56,677 bases of DNA, taken from the IMG/VR virus record IMGVR_UViG_3300001847_000386, positions 1 to 56,677 of that record; one strand, given 5' to 3'. This document shows, in pieces, positions 1 through 6,631 of this stretch. Every line of letters starts with the position of its first letter. Within the stretch, counting starts at the first letter, position 1. Origin of the DNA: a virus. The translations under genes were made by a program, and so were the position numbers. A model generated the notes under the pieces. It had not been told where the DNA came from, ran no database searches, and saw only the letters and a program-made list of their open reading frames with translations.

Positions 1-111
1 GGAGGCTTCCAAATGAATGAAAGGCAAGCAAGGCCTATCACCAACCCTTTTACAGACCTACAGTTGAACCAAGACCTATGGCAGTTAGCCGAGGCCTTCG
101 AGAAGAACTAG
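1..111 (+). CDS. C-terminal end of a hypothetical protein, or complete 32-aa ORF
   Basis: The frame is open from base 1 to a TAG at 109-111. An ATG at 13 preceded by GGAGG at 1-5 would give a complete 32-residue protein with a rare Shine-Dalgarno-like sequence, but codons 1-12 are also open, so this may be the end of a gene cut by the window edge. It contains a short segment rich in Leu, Gln and Asp. No family recognised. Confidence 0.45.
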   Translation, partial: GGFQMNERQARPITNPFTDLQLNQDLWQLAEAFEKN

Positions 112-231
112 TAGTGCGCTAACGGTCACAGGCTCCCCACTAGCATGGTATTAGCAGTATGCCAAAGCCATAATTGTTGTAGATAGCAACTTGCTGGTGG
201 TAGGGGCCCCGTTGATCCGTCACTAACACCG

Positions 232-272
232 GGGAAATTTTCAACAATACTAATAAAATATTTACATAAATA
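232..272 (+). promoter_or_regulatory. Promoter-like leader, copy 1
   Basis: GGGAAATTTT, then 16 bases, then ATATTTACATAAATAC, ending 7 bases before the ATG at 280. The same two blocks with the same 16-base spacing recur at 991-1032. The two-block layout looks like an upstream element plus a -10-like element of an early or middle promoter. The preceding stretch 112-231 shows no convincing gene. Confidence 0.6.
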
Positions 273-279
273 CATTACA

Positions 280-519
280 ATGCAAAAGCAATTCAAAATA
301 GGAGAGTACGCCGTAGGTGGTATAATCAAGATCAGCAAGTCTCAAGATGTGATAACAGTTCAAGCGTTGGACTACAACAGTAAAAAGTGCATCATGGAAG
401 AGCGATTTCACACAGAGAGGCCAGGCTTCATTGCTCAGATAGATCATTTTCTAAACGATCTCACCACCAGTTATTACGCAGACAAAATTATTAATTATAT
501 AAAAACAAAACTCATATGA
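280..519 (+). CDS. Hypothetical protein, 79 aa
   Basis: First gene behind promoter-like leader copy 1. The start at 280 lies directly after the conserved leader. It is a small soluble protein with a beta-rich first half and a helical end, without signal peptide or membrane segment. Its stop overlaps the next start (ATGA at 516-519), so the two are probably translationally coupled. No family recognised. Confidence 0.75.
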   Translation: MQKQFKIGEYAVGGIIKISKSQDVITVQALDYNSKKCIMEERFHTERPGFIAQIDHFLNDLTTSYYADKIINYIKTKLI

Positions 520-701
520 CACAATTACAAATCAGAGAAACAGTATCCGAGCTAGTCAACAATTACGGCAATCGCACAAGTGTGGCAAAAATCAAAGCTT
601 TCTTCAAGCTCAATCACCCGACTGCAGATATATCTGTGGTGTCTCAAGAGGCGAAAGAGTTGATTGCAGAGTTCAGATCTGTCGTTAAGCGAGGCTACTA
701 A
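516..701 (+). CDS. Hypothetical protein, 61 aa
   Basis: Starts inside the stop of the upstream gene (ATGA overlap). It is predicted to be helical, with basic and acidic residues alternating and a basic C-terminus (VVKRGY). The context AAACTCATATGACA around its start is repeated at the next gene. No family recognised. Confidence 0.7.
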   Translation: MTQLQIRETVSELVNNYGNRTSVAKIKAFFKLNHPTADISVVSQEAKELIAEFRSVVKRGY

Positions 702-729
702 TTACATTATCAATCAAAATAAAACTCAT

Positions 730-975
730 ATGACAACAGCAGCAGTATTAATAGGAATATGCATAACAACAAGTTATTTTTTCTTTTTCAGAAATGAAAA
801 GGTGGCAGCATTCAGAAAAAGTATAATTGATCAAGCCTTCAATGGCGATCATTGGTCAGAGAAGATCGAGATCTATCGTGATGGTCCAGGCTATAGCGAA
901 ATGGTATTTAGTTTCAAGCCCCTCAAATTAGAATCATTTTACACACCAGAGGAAATAGAGGTATTAAATAAATAA
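730..975 (+). CDS. Small membrane-anchored hypothetical protein, 81 aa
   Basis: I chose the ATG at 730 rather than the in-frame ATG at 664. The later start avoids overlap with the upstream gene, copies that gene's start context (AAACTCATATGACA), and places a hydrophobic segment (about residues 4-20, ending in FFFF) right at the N-terminus. The remaining 60 residues are charged, suggesting a single-pass membrane protein with a cytoplasmic tail. Function unknown. Confidence 0.65.
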   Translation: MTTAAVLIGICITTSYFFFFRNEKVAAFRKSIIDQAFNGDHWSEKIEIYRDGPGYSEMVFSFKPLKLESFYTPEEIEVLNK

Positions 976-990
976 CCACTTGAAAACTAA

Positions 991-1032
991 GGGAAATTTT
1001 TTAACAAACATTAATTATATTTACATAAATAC
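991..1032 (+). promoter_or_regulatory. Promoter-like leader, copy 2
   Basis: GGGAAATTTT, 16 bases, ATATTTACATAAATAC, ending 5 bases before the ATG at 1038. It matches copy 1 (232-272) exactly in both blocks and in spacing, while the spacer differs, which argues for selection on the blocks rather than recent duplication. Confidence 0.6.
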
Positions 1033-1037
1033 AAGAT

Positions 1038-1478
1038 ATGAAACTCACAGACTTAAGATCAGGCATGATGGTGGTTACCAGAACAGGCAGAACAGGTATT
1101 GTTTTGCTAAACACAGATAGAGGAGATATAATTGCCTCAGACAGAGCAGACTATGAACGCAAAACATGGAACAGTTTAGAGAGTTACGATGCAGATTTGA
1201 ATTGTATACCAGGGGATTTGTATAGTAATTTCACACACAATGATATAGTAGAGGTGTGGAACTGTGCCAATTCAAACTGTTATGCTGTGAGCTTTGATAA
1301 ACGAGATCGTGAGTTGATATGGAGCAGATCAGTGGTTTCAGAGGTGATTGGAGACAATGTGATAGTAGAGATCAATCCAAAACAGGAAGAAGTGGAAATC
1401 CTAGATCTGAAATTTTCATTTGCCGATATAGAAAAATTGTACAACAAAATAAAAGACACATGCAAAGAGAAACAGTAA
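1038..1478 (+). CDS. Conserved-type phage hypothetical protein, 146 aa
   Basis: First gene behind promoter-like leader copy 2. The N-terminus (MKLTDLRSGMMVVTRTG) resembles the beta-barrel opening of many small phage proteins of unknown function that start by setting up an SH3-like strand pattern; that comparison is from memory. The C-terminus is helical and charged. It overlaps the next gene by 19 bases. Note that LTDL near the N-terminus is not followed by the L-x-E site of the capsid-targeting class, so I do not count it there. Confidence 0.75.
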   Translation: MKLTDLRSGMMVVTRTGRTGIVLLNTDRGDIIASDRADYERKTWNSLESYDADLNCIPGDLYSNFTHNDIVEVWNCANSNCYAVSFDKRDRELIWSRSVVSEVIGDNVIVEINPKQEEVEILDLKFSFADIEKLYNKIKDTCKEKQ

Positions 1479-1690
1479 ACACATACTCATGGGAAGTGAG
1501 ATGCGTAGACATAGATCCTGACACAGGGAAAGAAAGCAAACCTGTCACAGTGGCAATAGTGAAGCGTCGAGAGTACTTGAATGTGGTATTAGATGCTATC
1601 ACAAATGCAGATGACGAGCCAAACAGAGAGTATTTCGCTACACAAGTGGTTAACACAACAATAACAGATTATTTACCAAATAAATTATAA
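1460..1690 (+). CDS. Hypothetical protein, 76 aa
   Basis: The frame is open from 1319, but translation from there would run far inside the upstream gene and gives an implausible Arg/Cys-rich sequence. The ATG at 1460 overlaps the upstream gene by only 19 bases and starts a normal sequence (MQRETVNTYSWEVRCVDID). Small soluble alpha/beta protein, function unknown. Confidence 0.65.
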   Translation: MQRETVNTYSWEVRCVDIDPDTGKESKPVTVAIVKRREYLNVVLDAITNADDEPNREYFATQVVNTTITDYLPNKL

Positions 1691-1694
1691 AATT

Positions 1695-2063
1695 ATGGGA
1701 CTAGACATGTTCGCGTACAGAACGAAAAACAAATTAATAAACCAGGTGGATTTTGAAACCTCGGATGCCGATGTGGAGATTGCCTATTGGCGCAAGCACC
1801 CTGATCTACATGGTTGGATGGAAGAATTGTATTATGAACAGGGCGGTACCGAGGACACATTCAATTGTGTGCCTGTGCAACTAGAACTTGAAGATCTACA
1901 ATTGCTGAAAGCTGATATAGAAGCCGGAGCGCTGCCTAAGACCACAGGATTTTTCTTTGGTCTATCAGAGCCTGATCGCAAGCACAAGGATCTAGAATTT
2001 GTTGAGGCTGCAATGAAGGCTATTGCAGAAGGAGATCAAGTATATTACACCAGTTGGTGGTAA
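1695..2063 (+). CDS. Conserved phage protein of unknown function, 122 aa
   Basis: Begins MGLDMFAYR and contains the pattern YWRKHPDLHGWM near residue 32, ending in YYTSWW. This start, middle and end pattern is familiar from uncharacterised proteins in many phages of unrelated hosts; no activity is established to my knowledge. Its base composition is clearly more GC-rich than the structural genes further on. Start context AAAATTATGG lacks a Shine-Dalgarno. Confidence 0.8.
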   Translation: MGLDMFAYRTKNKLINQVDFETSDADVEIAYWRKHPDLHGWMEELYYEQGGTEDTFNCVPVQLELEDLQLLKADIEAGALPKTTGFFFGLSEPDRKHKDLEFVEAAMKAIAEGDQVYYTSWW

Positions 2064-2084
2064 ACAAAAACAAAAATTTTTTTT

Positions 2085-2387
2085 ATGGCAACAAGAGTTA
2101 AAGTCACATACGTGGCAATGGATGAGTACAAACCAATTATCACAGCCTCCACATTTGAGGAGCTGCGAGCAGGACTAGATGACTACTTTGGAGTGGGTTG
2201 GCCAGGGTCTGATTCTTTATGTATGGGATTTATACCCTATGAGACCAAATACCCTGACACCTACGAGGGTCACTACACCTATTCGTACACCACTAAAGAC
2301 ACCAGGACTGGCCTTATCAAGACAGAACTAGAAGTGATCAAAGTGTATTGCGTGGACTACCACCCTCACACCGTTTATGAAATTTAA
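2085..2387 (+). CDS. Hypothetical protein, 100 aa
   Basis: Soluble protein with many Tyr and Thr residues and alternating hydrophobic residues typical of beta strands. Lies 21 bases after the upstream stop behind an A/T run. No motif recognised. Confidence 0.7.
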   Translation: MATRVKVTYVAMDEYKPIITASTFEELRAGLDDYFGVGWPGSDSLCMGFIPYETKYPDTYEGHYTYSYTTKDTRTGLIKTELEVIKVYCVDYHPHTVYEI

Positions 2388-2397
2388 AACAACAACA

Positions 2398-2511
2398 ATG
2401 AAACACAAATTTGAAGATTTTTTATACTTTATGACCTTATGGTTTAGTGCGAGTGTGATAGTACTGTTTGCACTTGTCACTTTTGTTAAACTTTTAAAAC
2501 ACTTATCATGA
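2398..2511 (+). CDS. Tiny single-pass membrane protein, 37 aa
   Basis: ATG at 2398, stop TGA at 2509-2511, overlapping the next ATG at 2508 (ATGA), which supports translation of both. Residues about 9-32 form one hydrophobic stretch (LYFMTLWFSASVIVLFALVT) with a charged N-terminus and KLLKHLS at the end. Tiny membrane proteins of this kind are often used by phages to modify the host envelope, but nothing here shows a specific role. Confidence 0.6.
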   Translation: MKHKFEDFLYFMTLWFSASVIVLFALVTFVKLLKHLS

Positions 2512-2708
2512 TAACAGGTAAAGAAATAATAGAGAAATTCTACACAGGTCCTGCCAATTGTGTTCTAAGCCTTGAGGCTTTACAGGAATGCGAGGAATGT
2601 GAGGATCTAGAGAGCCTAATGCAAACAGTTTCCCGGCACATGGACTTCGATAACAAGGCTCAATGCGCGTTATTTATTATGGACCATTTGGATTGGGAAC
2701 TAGATTAG
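2508..2708 (+). CDS. Hypothetical acidic protein, 66 aa
   Basis: Starts in an ATGA overlap with the tiny membrane protein gene. Acidic, predicted helical, with four Cys residues, two of them as CEEC near residue 29. No family recognised. Confidence 0.7.
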   Translation: MITGKEIIEKFYTGPANCVLSLEALQECEECEDLESLMQTVSRHMDFDNKAQCALFIMDHLDWELD

Positions 2709-2813
2709 AGTGTATACAAGTACATAGATTTATACTGAGTGCCCGAACTCTACACTTTGGGTTTAAATTTTTATTCCTCAAATTACCGTTTTAAATTTAT
2801 AAAAAAACAAGTT

Positions 2814-3056
2814 ATGGATTATATTAGACACTGCCATGTATATGATGGCACTAAATGTAACTGCCCTGAAGGCACCTGTCGCAGACAGCAAGCAGATGAT
2901 GATGCTAAATTATACGAACAGAGAGCTCAAGAAGAGGAGTCAAGACTTATTGACTTGCTTATAGACTTTCAAATCTATTTGAAGGATGCAGGTTATATAA
3001 ATGACCATGACTGGACTTGGGAAGATGAAGCCACTACATTTTTAAGACAACGCTAA
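2814..3056 (+). CDS. Hypothetical Cys/His-rich protein, 80 aa
   Basis: I chose the ATG at 2814 (context ACAAGTTATGG, the usual pattern in this genome) over a GTG-type opening at 2739. Residues 6-23 contain His-Cys-His followed by Cys-x-Cys and another Cys (CNCPEGTC), a plausible small metal site. The rest is an acidic helix and a Trp-rich end (DHDWTWEDE). Function unknown. Confidence 0.65.
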   Translation: MDYIRHCHVYDGTKCNCPEGTCRRQQADDDAKLYEQRAQEEESRLIDLLIDFQIYLKDAGYINDHDWTWEDEATTFLRQR

Positions 3057-3072
3057 ACCTAATACTTATAAT

Positions 3073-3390
3073 ATGAGAGAAATTAAAGTTGGACCTGTTC
3101 CTGGGTATGAAAATATGAAGTTCTTAAAGAAGACAAAGCCTGAACCTAAAAGATTGAAATGGCATACTAGTTATGGAAGTCTTTATGTTTATGATGATCA
3201 AGGCAATTCTGTTACTATTGCCAGAGGAAATGGAGATGTGTGGGTTAGAGATATGTACTCAGATGGAGAATCATTAGACCTTTCTGAGTGTGATTATGAT
3301 TTCTTTAGCCACCCGCTTTGTCCATTCTCTTATGAAGACCTGAGAGATTTTATTGACAACTATCAAGATTACGTTGGCACAAGATATTAA
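3073..3390 (+). CDS. Hypothetical protein, 105 aa
   Basis: Soluble protein: basic Lys/Pro-rich N-terminus, then a beta-rich middle (GSLYVYDDQGNSVTIARGNG) and an acidic helical end. Unknown family. Confidence 0.7.
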   Translation: MREIKVGPVPGYENMKFLKKTKPEPKRLKWHTSYGSLYVYDDQGNSVTIARGNGDVWVRDMYSDGESLDLSECDYDFFSHPLCPFSYEDLRDFIDNYQDYVGTRY

Positions 3391-3412
3391 TTTAAAATAA
3401 AAAATAAAAGTT

Positions 3413-3610
3413 ATGATTTCAAAGACAATCTTATTAAAAGCAGAAAACAATTTTGGTGTAGATGTGGTATTAGAAGTGCAAGAATCAGTAGAGAAGGTAG
3501 GAATAAACAAATCATGGGAAACATTTGAACACTTAGAACAATACGATCATGTTCAGTGTCTAGAGTTCTTATATCCTGCTGATGAATTTGCTTCAGGATC
3601 TTTCTATTAA
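3413..3610 (+). CDS. Hypothetical protein, 65 aa
   Basis: Last small gene before the tRNA cluster, with the AAAAGTTATG start context. Short, acidic, unknown family. Confidence 0.65.
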   Translation: MISKTILLKAENNFGVDVVLEVQESVEKVGINKSWETFEHLEQYDHVQCLEFLYPADEFASGSFY

Positions 3611-3619
3611 GATTTAAAT

Positions 3620-3692
3620 TGATCCTTAGCTCAGTTGGTAGAGCAGCTGACTCATAATCAGCGGGTCACAGGTTCAAGTCCTGTAGGGTCAA
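3620..3692 (+). tRNA. tRNA with CAU anticodon (Met, or Ile if modified)
   Basis: Full cloverleaf: acceptor TGATCCT pairs with AGGGTCA (one G-T), D-arm GCTCAGTTGGTAGAGC, anticodon stem GCTGA/TCAGC around loop CTCATAA, T-loop TTCAAGT. CAU reads AUG, or AUA if the C is modified to lysidine. It lacks initiator features, so it is not a formyl-Met start tRNA. Confidence 0.92.
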
Positions 3693-3699
3693 CAAACAG

Positions 3700-3830
3700 C
3701 CCGTAGGCCGCGGGATCGAAAAACAGAGAGCGCCTCTCAGAATCGACTTCATGTCGTGCACAGGCGTACCAGTCTCTTCGAATCGTTCGTCGACAAAGTT
3801 GGCAACTCTTACATGAGGTTCAAAAGTTGC
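3700..3830 (+). other. Run of small hairpins inside the tRNA cluster, possible ncRNA
   Basis: Successive perfect stems: CCCG/CGGG (3700-3714), GAGAG/CTCTC with a 3-base loop (3726-3738), CGAC/GTCG (3744-3756) and GCAACT/AGTTGC (3802-3830). The stretch is GC-richer than its surroundings and has no supported gene. It could be part of a tRNA precursor, a degenerate tRNA, or an independent small RNA. Confidence 0.35.
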
Positions 3831-3835
3831 AAAAT

Positions 3836-3958
3836 AGTCAGGTGGCGGAATGTAGACGCATGTTTAGCGGGAGCACTGCAAGAAATACTTACCGTTAGCA
3901 TTATCCAACGCAGCGGCCTCAGTGCCGAGTATTGCTGGTTCAAGTCCAGTCCTGACTA
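3836..3958 (+). tRNA. tRNA-like element, Leu-type ends with abnormal 123-base length
   Basis: The ends are those of a tRNA: acceptor AGTCAGG pairs perfectly with CCTGACT, the D-stem GCG/CGC surrounds GAATGTAGA (close to the Leu-type GGCGGAA...TAGACGC but lacking one G), and the T-arm is GCTGG, loop TTCAAGT, CCAGT. The middle is about 35 bases longer than a class II tRNA and I cannot place a normal 7-base anticodon loop; instead it contains stems GCACTG/CAGTGC and AATACT/AGTATT. It could be an interrupted tRNA gene, a decayed tRNA, or a tRNA mimic. Confidence 0.45.
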
Positions 3959-4040
3959 CTTTAAACAGTCTAACAAATACCTGTGCTGAAATGTCGACTG
4001 CAATTCAGGGATATGTAGGTCGTGACTTACCACGAAATAT

Positions 4041-4113
4041 GCCGAGGTAGCTCAGTTGGTAGAGCAGCTGATTTGTAATCAGCAGGTCATGGGTTCGACT
4101 CCCTTTTTCGGCT
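4041..4113 (+). tRNA. tRNA-Thr (UGU anticodon)
   Basis: Acceptor GCCGAGG pairs with TTTCGGC using G-T wobbles; D-arm GCTCAGTTGGTAGAGC; anticodon stem CTGA/TCAG around loop TTTGTAA with TGT; T-loop TTCGACT. Confidence 0.92.
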
Positions 4114-4123
4114 CTAATAATAT

Positions 4124-4194
4124 TGCGACTTGATGTAACGGTAGCATCACAGATTTTGATTCTGTTCGTTCTGGTTCGAATCCAGGAGTCGTAA
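4124..4194 (+). tRNA. tRNA-Gln (UUG anticodon)
   Basis: Acceptor TGCGACT pairs with AGTCGTA (one wobble); D-arm with TAACGGTAG loop typical of Gln tRNAs; anticodon stem ACAGA/TCTGT around loop TTTTGAT with TTG; T-loop TTCGAAT. Confidence 0.92.
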
Positions 4195-4198
4195 CAAT

Positions 4199-4270
4199 GC
4201 CGCGTTGGTCAAGAGGTTAAGACGCCTCCCTTTCACGGAGGAATCACGGGTTCGAGTCCCGTACGTGGTA
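4199..4270 (+). tRNA. tRNA-Glu (UUC anticodon)
   Basis: Acceptor GCCGCGT pairs with ACGTGGT; D-arm GGTC...GACGC; anticodon stem CCTCC/GGAGG around loop CTTTCAC with TTC; T-arm CGGG, TTCGAGT, CCCG. Only four bases separate it from tRNA-Gln, so both probably come from one precursor. Confidence 0.92.
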
Positions 4271-4294
4271 CAAACTATTCCGAGGTAACAACGC

Positions 4295-4330
4295 TAGGGC
4301 TCCATGCCTTAGTACCGGTAGGGCTCTATG
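4295..4330 (+). repeat. Short direct repeat after the tRNA cluster
   Basis: TAGGGCTCCATG at 4295-4306 and TAGGGCTCTATG at 4319-4330 match at 11 of 12 positions, 24 bases apart. They lie in the gap 4271-4362, which holds no gene. Confidence 0.5.
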
Positions 4331-4362
4331 GCAGCTCAAAAGATTGTTTTTAAATTAAAGTT

Positions 4363-4566
4363 ATGGACACAGAATCTCTTAAAAACTCTTATAAAGACTA
4401 TCTACACTATTGTAAGAACAACACTTGGAATTGGGATATGATAACTAATCATCTTAAGAAGACAGAAGGCAGAGTAGAAAATTACTATTCAGAATTTAGT
4501 TTTGAAGAGTTTGTTAAAAAGTGTAAGGCGGATGAGTCATTTTCTGTAAGATGGTTTAAAAAATAA
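4363..4566 (+). CDS. Hypothetical protein, 67 aa
   Basis: Start context AAAGTTATGG. Small helical protein rich in Tyr, Lys and Asn (NTWNWDMITNHLKK). Unknown family. The 72 bases after it, up to the next gene, are A/T-rich and hold an ATATTTATT element just before the next start. Confidence 0.65.
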   Translation: MDTESLKNSYKDYLHYCKNNTWNWDMITNHLKKTEGRVENYYSEFSFEEFVKKCKADESFSVRWFKK

Positions 4567-4638
4567 TTGGCTAAAATAATAAAAGAGTCTTTATTAAATT
4601 AATCCAAAAATATACTAATTTAAGTCATATTTATTCAT

Positions 4639-4974
4639 ATGATAAGACTAACTGATATACTAAATGAAGTAGCACTATCAAATGGAATAGATGCCGATAC
4701 ACTAAAGTCGGACACTGATAAAAAGAAATTTGTAGAGCTAGGTTACATTTCGGAATACCCTGATGTTACAATAATATACATTAACAGCATATATTCAAAG
4801 ACGAGTAACTACATACTTGAGAAATCAAATAAACAGACATCAGCATACATTAAAGATATGGATAGGCAATTTCGTAAAGAATATGGAATAAGAATATACC
4901 TACATGAGTTAGGGATATCGGACTCAATTACTGCAAAGATAATGGCACAACCTGATAAATACAAAGCAATATAA
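4639..4974 (+). CDS. Unknown protein with capsid-targeting-type N-terminus, 111 aa
   Basis: N-terminus MIRLTDILNEV has the amphipathic pattern ending in L-N-E that fits a T4-type capsid targeting sequence with a prohead-protease site after residue 10 (inference). Its first 26 bases are identical to those of the next gene. The mature part is helical with several Tyr and Lys residues and no known motif. A motif ATATTTATT ends 3 bases before the start. Predicted to be packaged in the head as an internal protein. Confidence 0.7.
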   Translation: MIRLTDILNEVALSNGIDADTLKSDTDKKKFVELGYISEYPDVTIIYINSIYSKTSNYILEKSNKQTSAYIKDMDRQFRKEYGIRIYLHELGISDSITAKIMAQPDKYKAI

Positions 4975-4977
4975 GTA

Positions 4978-6387
4978 ATGATAAGACTAACTGATATACT
5001 AAAACAAGTTTTAATTAAAGAGTCTGGAATACGAGACATAAATAAACTTGCTAAAGAGAATAATAAAGCAGATCTGTATTTCCATATGGATCTTGACGGT
5101 GTCACAAGTGCTATTGGTATGAAAGCCTATTTAGAAAAATATGGCATTCAAGTAGTAAATGCAGAACATATACAGTATGGAGGTCGTGAATATTCTGCTC
5201 CTAAGCCAACACCAGGACATATGGTAGTTCTTGTTGACTTTGCTCATGGCAAACCTAATGTGACAATACATACAGATCATCATGAAGCGCAAAGCGGGGT
5301 AGAAAAAGGAACTGCCTCTAATTTTAAGAAAACTCCATCTAATGTAGCGACTATATCTCAAGAGATTTCTCCATCAGACATATTTCCAACAGAAGACATA
5401 CAAATAATATCTACAGTAGACTCTGCTGACTTTGCTAGACAGGGTATCAGTGTAGATCAAGTACTTAATACAGCATTTAAATATGATCCCAAAAGTTCAG
5501 TAAAAATGAACAGATTGACTATGGGATTAGTGACTAATAAAATAATATTAGCTTTTAAAGGTCAACCTAGATTTTTAGAGAACATAGTTATGGAAGCTGA
5601 GCCTTCTTTAACAAGTATCTATAATGTGGCTTTAAAGAATGCAAAAAAAGCTGGACTAAAACCAGAAGATTTAGCAAGTGCACAAGCGGGATATATTAAA
5701 GGACAAAGTCCTGAAATTAAAAAGAAAGTGTTATCTTCTCCTGCTGATATTGCAGATTTACATAATGGAGAATACGGTATGATTGGAAATGTATTAGTAC
5801 AATATGGATTAGGTTCACAAAAAGGTGGTGGATATGATAGATATGTTCCATTTAAAATGAATCCTACTGCTGATTATATGATTCTTGGTTATCCTATGGG
5901 ATTGATACAAGCAGCTAAAAATCCATTTAAAGAGGGCACAAATAAATTTAATCTTGGTGATATTGCGATGAAGATCTTGGATAAGTATAAACCTTATTTA
6001 GAAAAAAAGATACTTACTTTAAGAGATATAAAGAAAACAATGGAGTCTGATATAGAAAGATCTGGATCAGAAAAATCATTTGGCTTTACTCTAAAAGATA
6101 TGGTTGCACTATTTGGAGACAAGATTAAAGGTATGCCTCCTACAGAAAGAAGAGATTTATTAGATACTATAGCAAATAAACAGTATAGAAATTTAACTCC
6201 AGAAGAAAAAATACAATTAGAATCTATAAAAATTAATGCTTACGATTTAATAAAGAAACAATCAGGTGGTCATAAAGATATTACTAATATATCTGGTTTA
6301 AATTTCTTATTTGACGATACAGTAAAATTTACTAAACAAATAATGCAAGACTTAGCCGATGAGTTAAAAACTGCAAAATTATCATAA
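4978..6387 (+). CDS. DHH-family phosphoesterase with capsid-targeting-type N-terminus, 469 aa
   Basis: Residues 1-16 (MIRLTDILKQVLIKES) repeat the N-terminal peptide of the upstream gene, with an I-K-E cut-site candidate at 13-15. The catalytic domain follows: D38-x-D40-G (HMDLDGVTSA), VDFAHG near 86-91, the DHH motif D100-H101-H102 in HTDHHEA, and a further Asp in STVDSADF near 147. These are the metal-binding motifs of DHH phosphoesterases, which cut oligonucleotides, cyclic dinucleotides or single-stranded DNA. The long C-terminal half (about 170-469) is unassigned. Carrying a DHH enzyme in the virion would let it act at the moment of infection; a nucleotide-signal-degrading role is one possibility but is not shown. 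Confidence 0.8.
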   Translation: MIRLTDILKQVLIKESGIRDINKLAKENNKADLYFHMDLDGVTSAIGMKAYLEKYGIQVVNAEHIQYGGREYSAPKPTPGHMVVLVDFAHGKPNVTIHTDHHEAQSGVEKGTASNFKKTPSNVATISQEISPSDIFPTEDIQIISTVDSADFARQGISVDQVLNTAFKYDPKSSVKMNRLTMGLVTNKIILAFKGQPRFLENIVMEAEPSLTSIYNVALKNAKKAGLKPEDLASAQAGYIKGQSPEIKKKVLSSPADIADLHNGEYGMIGNVLVQYGLGSQKGGGYDRYVPFKMNPTADYMILGYPMGLIQAAKNPFKEGTNKFNLGDIAMKILDKYKPYLEKKILTLRDIKKTMESDIERSGSEKSFGFTLKDMVALFGDKIKGMPPTERRDLLDTIANKQYRNLTPEEKIQLESIKINAYDLIKKQSGGHKDITNISGLNFLFDDTVKFTKQIMQDLADELKTAKLS

Positions 6388-6390
6388 CAA

Positions 6391-6591
6391 ATGCTTGAAT
6401 TTAAAAATCCTATACCTGTAATTGTTGAAGATGGTATAGAAGGTTATGCAATCTATGTCACTAATAGTGGAACTTTTGAAAATGATATTTGGTGCGTGGT
6501 CCATTGTAATGGAGGAATTGTGAGGCATTATAGAACAGACCAAATAAAAATCTATAAAAATTTAACTTTTGATATAAATAAAACCAATTAA
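6391..6591 (+). CDS. Hypothetical protein, 66 aa
   Basis: Starts 3 bases after the DHH gene, so co-transcribed. Beta-rich small protein with KOW/SH3-like alternation (GYAIYVTNSGTFENDIWCVVHC). Lacks the targeting-type N-terminus. Unknown family. Confidence 0.65.
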   Translation: MLEFKNPIPVIVEDGIEGYAIYVTNSGTFENDIWCVVHCNGGIVRHYRTDQIKIYKNLTFDINKTN

Positions 6592-6631
6592 AATTTGGTG
6601 GTGTATATTTATGATTGAACTAATCTACACC

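Noticed and set aside
126-447. Two minus-strand open frames near the left end
   Set aside because: They run against the plus-strand leader and gene at 280, have low-complexity or unlikely composition, and the conserved promoter-like leader supports the plus strand.
1038-1478. MKLTDL start as another targeting peptide
   Set aside because: No L/I-x-E site follows within the first 20 residues, and the gene lies in the small early-type block. The fibre start MAQLTDIQL (15108-16307) was rejected for the same reason.
3756-3989. Open frame of 77 codons across the tRNA cluster
   Set aside because: It covers the tRNA-like element and hairpins, whose pairing explains the sequence; its amino-acid composition (many Cys, Trp, Ser) is not gene-like.
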